Shown: positions 56,932-64,000 of the stretch, piece by piece
Layout: every line of letters starts with the position of its first letter
Position numbering within the stretch: position 1 is the stretch's first letter
NCBI RefSeq assembly: GCF_011008845.1
Contig: NZ_JAAIWM010000002.1
Coordinates: 806,001-870,000 of the forward strand
Source: Bacillus mesophilus
Lineage (GTDB): Bacteria > Bacillota > Bacilli > Bacillales > SA4
Length of the DNA stretch: 64,000 nt
Reading direction: 5' to 3'
Made by a program: the position numbers and the translations under genes
The notes under the pieces: model-generated
Databases searched by the model: none
What the model was told of the DNA's origin: nothing
The model's input: only the letters and a program-made list of their open reading frames with translations

Positions 56932-59334
56932 TTAATATACCTTAACCTTGTTCAAGTGCCAAATATTGTCTGCATATTCCTGAATAGTTCGGTCACTGGA
57001 AAAATAACCGGACTTTGCAATATTGATGACACTTTTTTCAAACCAAGCATCCTTGTTTTCATAAACTCCACTCAACTTTGCTTGGGCTGCACAATAAGAT
57101 GAGAAATCTTTTAGCACAAAAAATTCATCATTTTGCATCAGAAGAGAATCATAAATCATCTCAAAGTCTGAGCCGGTGTTAGGAAAAAATCCATTGATTA
57201 ATTGCTCCAAAATCGTTTGAATATGTTTATTATGATGATAATAATCTAATGATCGATATCCACCATTTTGATAATAATTTAACACTTCTTCAGGAGTTAG
57301 CCCAAATGTAAAGATATTCTCTGCACCAACTTCATCACGAATTTCAATATTAGCTCCGTCCAAGGTACCCATTGTTAGAGCACCATTCATCATAAACTTC
57401 ATATTCCCTGTACCGGATGCTTCTTTACTAGCAGTCGATATCTGTTCACTCACATCTGTAGCAGGAATAATCTCCTCTGCTAATGATACGCGATAATTCT
57501 CTAAAAACACCACTTTCAAATATGGATTAACTTTTGGATCATGATTAACTTTATCTGCTACTGAATTTAGGAGTTTTATGACCTTTTTAGCATAATAATA
57601 ACCTGGTGATGCCTTTGCTCCAAAGATAAAAGTTCTAGGATGTATCTGGTAACTAGAATCTTCCTTTAAGCGATTATATAAATACATGATATGAAATACA
57701 TTAAGAAGCTGTCTTTTATAAGCGTGGAGCCTTTTAACCTGTACATCAAAAATGGATTGCTCATCCACCACAATACCTGTTTGATCCTTAATTCTTTTGG
57801 CTAGGATTTTTTTTCTAAACTGCTTTACTTCCTGAAGATCTTTTCTAAAAGATTCGTCTTTTGCATATCCCTCGAGTTCAGTAAGCGTACTTGGCGTTTG
57901 AACCCATTGATCTCCAATTGCATCTGTTATAAGTTGAGTTAACTCTGGATTTGCTTTAATAAGCCAGCGACGATGTGTGATACCATTTGTCTTATTGTTA
58001 AAGCGCTGTGGATAGATCTCGTAAAAATCCTTCATTTCACGATGCTTTAATATCTCAGAATGAATCTTAGCCACTCCATTAGTGGAATGGGTACCTACGA
58101 TTGCTAAGTGTGCCATTTTTACAAGCTGGTGAGATATAATGGCCATTCTTTCAATACGTTCCCAGTCATCCGGATACAAATCCCAAAGCTCCTGACAAAA
58201 CCTCTCGTTAATCTCCTCCACGATCATATAAATTCTTGGTAGTAAGGGTTTAAAGATATGAACGGGCCATTTCTCTAGCGCCTCAGACAACGTTGTATGG
58301 TTTGTGTAGGAGATAGTCTTCGTCGTGATGTTCCACGCTTCATCCCATCCTAGGCCCTCTTCATCTATTAGAATTCTCATCATCTCTGGTATCGCTAAAA
58401 CAGGATGCGTATCATTTATATGGATCGCGATATAATGATGAAGATCTAATAAGGAATGATGCTGTTTACGATAAGATTGAATAATACTATTTAAGCTAGC
58501 CGCAACTAAGAAGTACTGTTGCTTAAGGCGTAGGATTTTTCCTTCATCGTTTGTATCATCAGGATAAAGAAACTCAGAAACTGCTTCAGTATCACGCTTA
58601 TACTTTAATACGTCCCGATGAATGGGGTATGGGGCAGGCTCTGCGCTCCAAAGTCTAAGCATATTAACAGTCGAAGTTTTATAACCAATAACTGGCATAT
58701 CATAAGGGACTGCTGAGATCGTCTCTGCCTGAACATGCCGAAATCTAAGTCGATTGTTTTCCATATAAGATTCAACCTTGCCCCAAAAATTAACCGGGAC
58801 TGCTTTATCAGCTCTTTTGACTTCCCATACGTTTCCATGTCTTAGCCATTGTTCTGGTAGTTCTACCTGATATCCATCAACGATCTTCTGATCAAACAAT
58901 CCGTGCTTATAACGAATCCCAAAGCCGTGTCCGGGAAGATTAAGCGTGGCTAACGAATCTAGAAAACATGCTGCAAGCCTCCCCAATCCCCCATTACCGA
59001 GTCCTGCATCAATTTCACATTCTTCGAGAGCACTTAACTCAATCCCTAACTCACGAAGTCCTTCCTCACACAAATCCCTTACACCTAAATTTAAGAGATT
59101 GTTCCCCAGAAGTCTCCCTAACAAAAATTCTATTGATAAGTAATATACCTGTTTTTCCTTATTAGTACGATATTTCTCATTCGTTTCAATCCAATTTGTA
59201 CTAATGGTCTCTCTCACTAGTTGACCTAAAGCGTGATATTGTTCACTAACCGTTGTATCTTCAAAACGTTTACCATACATCATTTCTAGCTTTTGTAAAT
59301 ATGCCTGCTTAAACTGTTCCTTGCTTGAGAACAT
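56932..59334 (-). CDS. glgP: Glycogen phosphorylase GlgP
   Basis: 800 residues from ATG 59334; the GTG three codons upstream lies in the AGGAGTG site. The PLP lysine segment EASGTGNMKFMMNGAL and the N-terminal GLGNGGLGRLAACFLDS are complete. It splits alpha-1,4 glucan with phosphate to glucose-1-phosphate. It overlaps the glgA end by 26 bp and is the last gene of the glg unit. Confidence 0.96.
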   Translation of the reverse strand: MFSSKEQFKQAYLQKLEMMYGKRFEDTTVSEQYHALGQLVRETISTNWIETNEKYRTNKEKQVYYLSIEFLLGRLLGNNLLNLGVRDLCEEGLRELGIELSALEECEIDAGLGNGGLGRLAACFLDSLATLNLPGHGFGIRYKHGLFDQKIVDGYQVELPEQWLRHGNVWEVKRADKAVPVNFWGKVESYMENNRLRFRHVQAETISAVPYDMPVIGYKTSTVNMLRLWSAEPAPYPIHRDVLKYKRDTEAVSEFLYPDDTNDEGKILRLKQQYFLVAASLNSIIQSYRKQHHSLLDLHHYIAIHINDTHPVLAIPEMMRILIDEEGLGWDEAWNITTKTISYTNHTTLSEALEKWPVHIFKPLLPRIYMIVEEINERFCQELWDLYPDDWERIERMAIISHQLVKMAHLAIVGTHSTNGVAKIHSEILKHREMKDFYEIYPQRFNNKTNGITHRRWLIKANPELTQLITDAIGDQWVQTPSTLTELEGYAKDESFRKDLQEVKQFRKKILAKRIKDQTGIVVDEQSIFDVQVKRLHAYKRQLLNVFHIMYLYNRLKEDSSYQIHPRTFIFGAKASPGYYYAKKVIKLLNSVADKVNHDPKVNPYLKVVFLENYRVSLAEEIIPATDVSEQISTASKEASGTGNMKFMMNGALTMGTLDGANIEIRDEVGAENIFTFGLTPEEVLNYYQNGGYRSLDYYHHNKHIQTILEQLINGFFPNTGSDFEMIYDSLLMQNDEFFVLKDFSSYCAAQAKLSGVYENKDAWFEKSVINIAKSGYFSSDRTIQEYADNIWHLNKVKVY

Positions 59335-60781
59335 GCTGTTCACTCCTAACAGGTTTGCATAATTTAGAATAAAGCTGATTGTATATAAACGCAGATTGAC
59401 TCCAGCTAAAGTCCTGACTCATTGCTTGTTTTAGAATATTGGACCAATGCTGTTTGTCATGATAAAACGAAATAGCTCTCTTAATTGTAAATAGCATGTC
59501 ATGAGCATTAAAATGCGTAAAACTAAAGCCATTTCCTAGCTGGGTAATTTCGTTATAAGAATGTACAGTATCATTTAATCCCCCTGTTTCTCTGACGATG
59601 GGAACTGTACCATATTTCATAGCAATCATTTGACCTAAGCCACAAGGTTCAAATTTAGATGGCATTAAAAACAAATCAGCACCAGAGTAAACCAAGTGGG
59701 CAAGTTTTTCATCGAAACCTATAAAAGACCTTACTTGGTCTGGATATGTGTATGTCATCTCCTTAAAAAAATGTTCAAAAGTTTCATCTCCTGTACCTAG
59801 AATAATAAATTGAACATTTTCCTCCATGAGCTCATGAAACATATGTGTAACTAATTCTAATCCCTTTTGTTTTGTTAAACGGCTAATCAATGCGACAATC
59901 GGAACATGTGGTTCCTCTGGCAGTTTAAAATAGCGTTGAAGAGCAGTTTTATTTATTGCTTTGTCTCGAATGGTTTCAAACTGATAAGGGGCTGGAATAT
60001 AAGGATCGTTAGCAGGATTATAAAAGCGATCATCAATCCCATTTAAAATTCCTATTAGTTGATCACCTTTTTTCCGCAATAAGCCATCCAGTCCTTCACC
60101 GAAATACTCTGTTTTGATTTCTTCACAGTAAGTGGGACTTACAGTTGTTACATAATTTGAACTAACAATTCCAGCTTTCATAAAACTAACTAGATCATGA
60201 AACTCTAGATAGTCCTTTGTAAAATATTTGCTATTTATATTTAAAAGTTCATGTAATGTTTCCTTTGGAAAAAGCCCTTGAAAATGAAGGTTATGAATCG
60301 TAAAGACGGTTTTTATATTCCAATAGGCTGGTAACTCTTGATAATATTCATGTAGTAAGAAAGGTATAATACCTGTGTGCCAATCATGACAATGTAAGAT
60401 GTTAGGAGATTGAAATAAGTATGGTATTGCCTCCAGAGCAGCCTTACTAAAGAATGAAAAACGCTCGCCATCATCGAAAAATCCGTACAAGGCATCGCGT
60501 TTAAAATAGTATTCATTATCAATAAAATAATAAGTCACACCATCTTCTTCTAGCCATTTAATGCCTGCATATTGCTTACGCCAACCAACCTCAACATCAA
60601 AACTGTCTATGTATTCCATTCGACTCTTATATTCTGTTGAAATGGAGTCGTATAAGGGCATAATAACAGAAACATTTGTCCCTAAGTCTATTAGCTCCCT
60701 AGGAAGAGAACCAGCAACATCTGCTAATCCTCCTGTTTTAGAGAAAGGTAAGCATTCTGACACGGCAAATAATACATTCAT
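59309..60781 (-). CDS. glgA: Glycogen synthase GlgA (ADP-glucose)
   Basis: 490 residues, GT5 family. The ADP-glucose binding KTGGLADVAGSLP lies near the N-terminus, and the C-terminal catalytic segment SKFEPCGLGQMIAMKYG carries the E-x7-E pattern. It extends alpha-1,4 glucan. Start overlaps the glgD stop by 4 bp (ATGA). Confidence 0.96.
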   Translation of the reverse strand: MNVLFAVSECLPFSKTGGLADVAGSLPRELIDLGTNVSVIMPLYDSISTEYKSRMEYIDSFDVEVGWRKQYAGIKWLEEDGVTYYFIDNEYYFKRDALYGFFDDGERFSFFSKAALEAIPYLFQSPNILHCHDWHTGIIPFLLHEYYQELPAYWNIKTVFTIHNLHFQGLFPKETLHELLNINSKYFTKDYLEFHDLVSFMKAGIVSSNYVTTVSPTYCEEIKTEYFGEGLDGLLRKKGDQLIGILNGIDDRFYNPANDPYIPAPYQFETIRDKAINKTALQRYFKLPEEPHVPIVALISRLTKQKGLELVTHMFHELMEENVQFIILGTGDETFEHFFKEMTYTYPDQVRSFIGFDEKLAHLVYSGADLFLMPSKFEPCGLGQMIAMKYGTVPIVRETGGLNDTVHSYNEITQLGNGFSFTHFNAHDMLFTIKRAISFYHDKQHWSNILKQAMSQDFSWSQSAFIYNQLYSKLCKPVRSEQHVLKQGTV

Positions 60782-61809
60782 GAATTCATCAACTCTCCCT
60801 GGACTACACCCTTTTCTAGCACAAGTGGTGCATGAGGGTTGCCTATTAGTTGTAAGTTAGGCCCCACTTTTACATCTTTATCACAAATCACTGTCTCTAA
60901 TAGACAGTTTTCATAGATTTGACTTTTCTGCATAACAATACTATTCTTAACAACCGTTCCTTTCCCAATCGTAACCCCTCTAAATACAATACTATTTTCT
61001 ACATGCCCATTAATCGTACACCCATTGGCAATAAACGAGTTTTTAACTGTCCCACCGTCCACATATCTTGTTGGCGGTTCATCCTTTACTTTCGTATAGA
61101 TTGGTCGCTTATTCGTAAATAATTCTTTCCAAATCTCTGGTCTTAACAGCTCTAAACTATGAAAATAATAGGCTTCAATGGATTGAATAAAGGCAACATA
61201 TCCGGTATATTCATAGCTCTGAATATGATACACACCACGGTTGTCTAGAATAACATCGGATAGATACGTATACCCTGATTTTTTATATTTACAAAATAGT
61301 TCAAGTAAGAAGCTCTTCTTTAGTAAATACATGTTCAAGGATTTACCATTCTTTCTTACACAAGTAATATCGGCCTGGGTCTCTTTATGGCGTCTAAGGA
61401 CGTCACGATAATCAAGATTGGCGACCACTTGGCAGTTAGCAATAACAACATATTCCTGACTACTTCTTAAGAAATAATCGATATTAGCCTCCATATGTGG
61501 GAAAGACCCAAAACCCATCTGACACTCATTTTCATGTTCCGTTGGGGGGAAAAAGAATAAACCATCTTTCTTACGATTCAAATCCCAGTGCTTTCCAGAC
61601 CCAATATGATCCATCAAAGATCGATATTGATGTTTAGGGAATATTGCCACGCTACGGATACCTGAATTAACCATATTGGATAAAGCAAAATCTATTAAGC
61701 GGTATCTTCCACCAAATGGAATGGCAGATACTGATCGTTTACCAGTTAATGACTGAAGAGACTCGCTGACTGTTGAAGCATCTATTAAACCCATCATTGT
61801 ATCTTTCAT
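60778..61809 (-). CDS. glgD: GlgD, ADP-glucose pyrophosphorylase-like subunit
   Basis: 343 residues, nucleotidyl-transferase fold plus C-terminal left-handed helix (hexapeptides such as IGKGTV, FIANGCTI). The N-terminal Gly/Arg-rich nucleotide loop of GlgC ([10 protein letters not shown]) is missing here: the protein begins KDTMMGLIDAS. It is thus a modulating partner of GlgC rather than a full enzyme, as in other Bacilli. 12 bp after glgC. Confidence 0.93.
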   Translation of the reverse strand: MKDTMMGLIDASTVSESLQSLTGKRSVSAIPFGGRYRLIDFALSNMVNSGIRSVAIFPKHQYRSLMDHIGSGKHWDLNRKKDGLFFFPPTEHENECQMGFGSFPHMEANIDYFLRSSQEYVVIANCQVVANLDYRDVLRRHKETQADITCVRKNGKSLNMYLLKKSFLLELFCKYKKSGYTYLSDVILDNRGVYHIQSYEYTGYVAFIQSIEAYYFHSLELLRPEIWKELFTNKRPIYTKVKDEPPTRYVDGGTVKNSFIANGCTINGHVENSIVFRGVTIGKGTVVKNSIVMQKSQIYENCLLETVICDKDVKVGPNLQLIGNPHAPLVLEKGVVQGELMNS

Positions 61810-61821
61810 ATTCTGTCCCCC

Positions 61822-62976
61822 TTATTGTTTACTGACCTTACAAGCTGAGACCATTTCTTCTGACACAAGAATTATATCTTCGGCAGAATCTCCTCCACCA
61901 ATAGAGGTATCACTTTCAACTCTCATTCCAGATGGAACAATAGCTCGTTCAATATGGACATTTTCTCCAATCCAAGCATCTGGCATAATGACAGAGTCTT
62001 TGACAGAGGAACCTTTTCCAATATGTACCCCTTGGAATAGTACGGAATGATTTACATCTCCCTCAATGACACACCCTTCATTAATCAGCGATTGGTCAAT
62101 ATTCGCTTCTGGTGAGATATACTGTGGTGGTTGATTAGGATTTACTGAATATATTCGCCAGGAATGATCATATAAATTTAGCTCTGAATCATTCTCTAAT
62201 AAATCCATATTGGCTTCCCAAAGACTCTTAACTGTTCCTACATCCTTCCAGTAACCCTTAAATGGGTAAGCTAACAATTTCTTTTGGTTTTTGAGTAATA
62301 GGGGAATTACATCTTTACCGAAATCATGGCTTGATTGGGGATTCGATTCATCTAATTCTAAAAACCTTTGTAAAATTGGATAGGAGAAAATATAAATTCC
62401 CATCGAGGCTAAGTTACTTTTTGGCATTGAGGGCTTCTCATCAAATTCTATAATATTCATGTCTTCATCCGTATTCATGATACCGAATCGACTTGCCTCC
62501 TCCCAATCCACTTCCTTTACAGAAATGGTAACATCTGCACCTTTTTCTATATGATAGTCAAGCATTTCAGCATAGTCCATTTTATAAATGTGATCGCCGG
62601 ACAAAATTAATACATAATCAGGATTATACTGATTGATATAATTCATATTTTGATAGATGGCACTTGCCGTACCTGTATACCATCTCATGCTGTCAGACTC
62701 AGTATATGGAGGTAAAACAGTAACTCCTCCATGTCTTCTATCCAAATCCCAAGTGCTCCCAATCCCAATATAAGAGTTTAGAACAAGAGGCTGATATTGA
62801 GTTAATACTCCCACAGTATCAATCCCTGAGTTCGTACAATTACTTAGTGAAAAATCGATAATTCTATATTTCCCCCCAAAGGGAACTGCCGGTTTGGCTA
62901 AGCTTTCTGTTAGGGAATTCAATCTACTCCCTTTTCCTCCTGCCAGTAACATAGCCACACAATTGCGATCAACCAT
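61822..62976 (-). CDS. glgC: Glucose-1-phosphate adenylyltransferase GlgC
   Basis: 384 residues. Nucleotide loop [29 protein letters not shown], and the sugar-phosphate segment [12 protein letters not shown] are intact. It makes ADP-glucose. First gene of the unit glgC-D-A-P. In B. subtilis glgB (branching enzyme) precedes glgC; here the upstream 427 bp hold no gene before the tRNA operon. GAGAGGAGATTTAC precedes the ATG. Confidence 0.96.
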   Translation of the reverse strand: MVDRNCVAMLLAGGKGSRLNSLTESLAKPAVPFGGKYRIIDFSLSNCTNSGIDTVGVLTQYQPLVLNSYIGIGSTWDLDRRHGGVTVLPPYTESDSMRWYTGTASAIYQNMNYINQYNPDYVLILSGDHIYKMDYAEMLDYHIEKGADVTISVKEVDWEEASRFGIMNTDEDMNIIEFDEKPSMPKSNLASMGIYIFSYPILQRFLELDESNPQSSHDFGKDVIPLLLKNQKKLLAYPFKGYWKDVGTVKSLWEANMDLLENDSELNLYDHSWRIYSVNPNQPPQYISPEANIDQSLINEGCVIEGDVNHSVLFQGVHIGKGSSVKDSVIMPDAWIGENVHIERAIVPSGMRVESDTSIGGGDSAEDIILVSEEMVSACKVSKQ

Positions 62977-63371
62977 ATACGTAAATCTCCTCTCACCGAA
63001 AATATTTGTAATTATATTAAATATGCCTAGAGAGTTGCTTAGATGTCACAAATCTAATAGTTACATTGAACCAAAATGAACCCTACATAAGAATGGCAAA
63101 GTTGGGTATGTATTTAAGTTACAACTGATATTATCCTTGCAAATGGGTATATCTGTATATAAGTTTCGTATGACAAACTTTTCATGGAATAGCGAAAAAA
63201 ATAAGAATAAAAAGAAAAAGAGGAGATTTTGTAGAAAGGCAAAATGCAATAGACTGAAAGGAAAGTAAAGAAAGATGTGTAGAAAGTGTTTAATAGAGAC
63301 GTAAAGAACGAGTTTAATAGAGGAAGTAGAGTCTAAACCTGGAGAGAGACTAATAGAAAAAAAGACAAATA
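62977..63371. other. Gap between glgC and the tRNA operon
   Basis: No supported gene. It must hold the glg promoter; a TATAAT on the minus strand at 63016-63011 has no good -35. The stretch 63190-63370 is purine-rich on the plus strand (many AAAGA/GAAAG runs) and reads as low-complexity. A 116-codon minus frame across it is Phe/Leu-rich and has no ribosome site. Confidence 0.4.
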
Positions 63372-63400
63372 AAAAAGCATTGCAAAATGCAATGCTTAGG
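63372..63400 (-). terminator. Terminator of the tRNA operon
   Basis: Minus strand AAGCATTGCA and TGCAATGCTT, then TTTTTA. Confidence 0.9.
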
Positions 63401-63403
63401 TGA

Positions 63404-63475
63404 TGACCCATACGGGATTCGAACCCGTGTTACCGCCGTGAAAGGGCGGTGTCTTAACCGCTTGACCAATGGGCC
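63404..63475 (-). tRNA. tRNA-Glu (TTC)
   Basis: Acceptor GGCCCAT/ATGGGTC, anticodon loop CTTTCAC, T-loop GGTTCGAATCC. No encoded CCA. Last gene of the cluster. Confidence 0.95.
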
Positions 63476-63489
63476 ATAATATATGAGAC

Positions 63490-63580
63490 TGGCGGAGAAG
63501 GAGGGATTTGAACCCTCGCGCCGCGTGAACGACCTACACCCTTAGCAGGGGCGCCTCTTCAGCCACTTGAGTACTTCCCC
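63490..63580 (-). tRNA. tRNA-Ser (GCT)
   Basis: Acceptor GGGGAAG/CTTCTCC, long variable arm as in class II tRNA, anticodon loop CTGCTAA, encoded CCA. Confidence 0.95.
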
Positions 63581-63586
63581 AAAATA

Positions 63587-63661
63587 TGGCTCCACCAGTA
63601 GGATTCGAACCTACGACCCTTCGGTTAACAGCCGAATGCTCTACCGCTGAGCTATGGTGGA
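63587..63661 (-). tRNA. tRNA-Asn (GTT)
   Basis: Acceptor TCCACCA/TGGTGGA, anticodon loop CTGTTAA, encoded CCA. Confidence 0.95.
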
Positions 63662-63690
63662 ATAAAGATCACTTTTTAGTAAATATATTA

Positions 63691-63767
<77 letters not shown>

Positions 63768-63795
63768 AAGCCTTAACTTTTAATTATAATTTTAA

Positions 63796-63869
63796 TGGAG
63801 CGGGTGATGAGAATCGAACTCACGACATCAGCTTGGAAGGCTGAGGTTTTACCATTAAACTACACCCGC
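63796..63869 (-). tRNA. tRNA-Gly (TCC)
   Basis: Acceptor GCGGGTG/CACCCGC, anticodon loop CTTCCAA, encoded CCA. Confidence 0.95.
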
Positions 63870-63872
63870 AAT

Positions 63873-63947
63873 TGGCTGGGCTAGCTGGATTCGAACCAAC
63901 GCATGACGGAGTCAAAGTCCGTTGCCTTACCGCTTGGCTATAGCCCA
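63873..63947 (-). tRNA. tRNA-Gln (TTG)
   Basis: Acceptor TGGGCTA/TAGCCCA, anticodon loop CTTTGAC, encoded CCA. Only 3 bp from tRNA-Gly. Confidence 0.95.
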
Positions 63948-63968
63948 ATCACGTATGATGAAAAAATA

Positions 63969-64000
63969 TGGGGCGACCGAAGGGAATCGAACCCTCGAAT
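63969..64000 (-). tRNA. tRNA 3' end, probably tRNA-His (cut by window edge)
   Basis: T-arm GAGGGTTCGATTCCCTT, acceptor strand CGGTCGC, then C-CCA. A C at the discriminator position is special to tRNA-His, and the order His-Gln-Gly-Ile-Asn-Ser-Glu resembles Bacillus tRNA operons. The anticodon lies outside the window. Confidence 0.75.

Noticed and set aside
62980-63050. Sigma-E promoter for the glg operon
   Set aside because: A CATATTTA element exists near 63018-63025, but the -35 match is poor; not called.
63061-63411. 116-codon minus frame upstream of glgC
   Set aside because: Phe/Leu-rich translation of a purine-rich low-complexity stretch, running into a terminator and tRNA-Glu; no ribosome site.

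Overview
The window reads as the chromosome of a low-GC, spore-forming member of the Bacillaceae. The gene order follows the 'yt' segment of the Bacillus subtilis chromosome almost gene for gene: trmB-ytzH-ytmP-amyX-ytlQ-ytlP-ytkP, ytjP/pepV, ytzE, ytzG, ytgP/murJ, ytfP, leuS-yttB, ytzC-ytqA-ytqB-ytpB-ytpA-ytoA, metK-pckA-ytmB-ytmA-ytlACD-ytkD-ytkC, dps-ytzI, luxS-ytjA, men genes, yteA, cspD, glg genes. Strong AGGAGG ribosome sites, TTG/GTG starts, a T-box, an S-box and spore-lineage genes (ytpB, yteA) fit this. The genus cannot be fixed from the sequence alone. I see no phage, transposase or CRISPR array.

Layout. 1-18.4 kb: housekeeping and conserved hypothetical genes (tRNA methylation, pullulanase, RNA cyclic phosphodiesterase, dipeptidase, K+ channel, pseudouridine synthase, lipid II flippase, leuS with its T-box). 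18.9-21.6 kb: an MFS transporter, then a NERD-domain (nuclease-related) gene broken by a -1 frameshift at a canonical slippery heptamer. This gene is bracketed on both sides by arrays of the pentamer TGCAC spaced 20-21 bp. This locus is the least explained part of the window. 21.6-36.2 kb: tRNA wobble modification (mnmL-mnmM), sesquarterpene and phospholipid enzymes, metK with SAM riboswitch, pckA, an ABC importer, a NUDIX hydrolase and a holin-like protein. 36.2-36.75 kb: a tandem block of structured intergenic repeats whose stems vary in sequence but stay complementary; relatives lie in the leuS leader, after znuA and before menE. 36.8-43.3 kb: threonine aldolase, dps, amidase, a YcgR/YcgQ-like membrane pair, luxS, yidD. 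43.4-47.8 kb: a metal-response island with zagA and an orphan znuA behind three Zur boxes, followed by genes and sites with Fur boxes. 47.8-55.5 kb: menaquinone genes menF-D-H-B-E and divergent menA, without menC. 55.6-63 kb: yteA, cspD and a glycogen operon glgC-D-A-P without glgB. 63.4-64 kb: the 3' end of a tRNA operon (His-Gln-Gly-Ile-Asn-Ser-Glu).

How it fits together. Most genes form short operons with 0-30 bp spacing, divided by clear bidirectional terminators. Control visible in the DNA includes amino-acid (T-box), SAM (S-box), zinc (Zur), iron (Fur), a possible general-stress promoter for dps and a long cold-shock leader. Many longest reading frames extend upstream of the true start; starts given here were moved to the codon placed correctly after a ribosome site.
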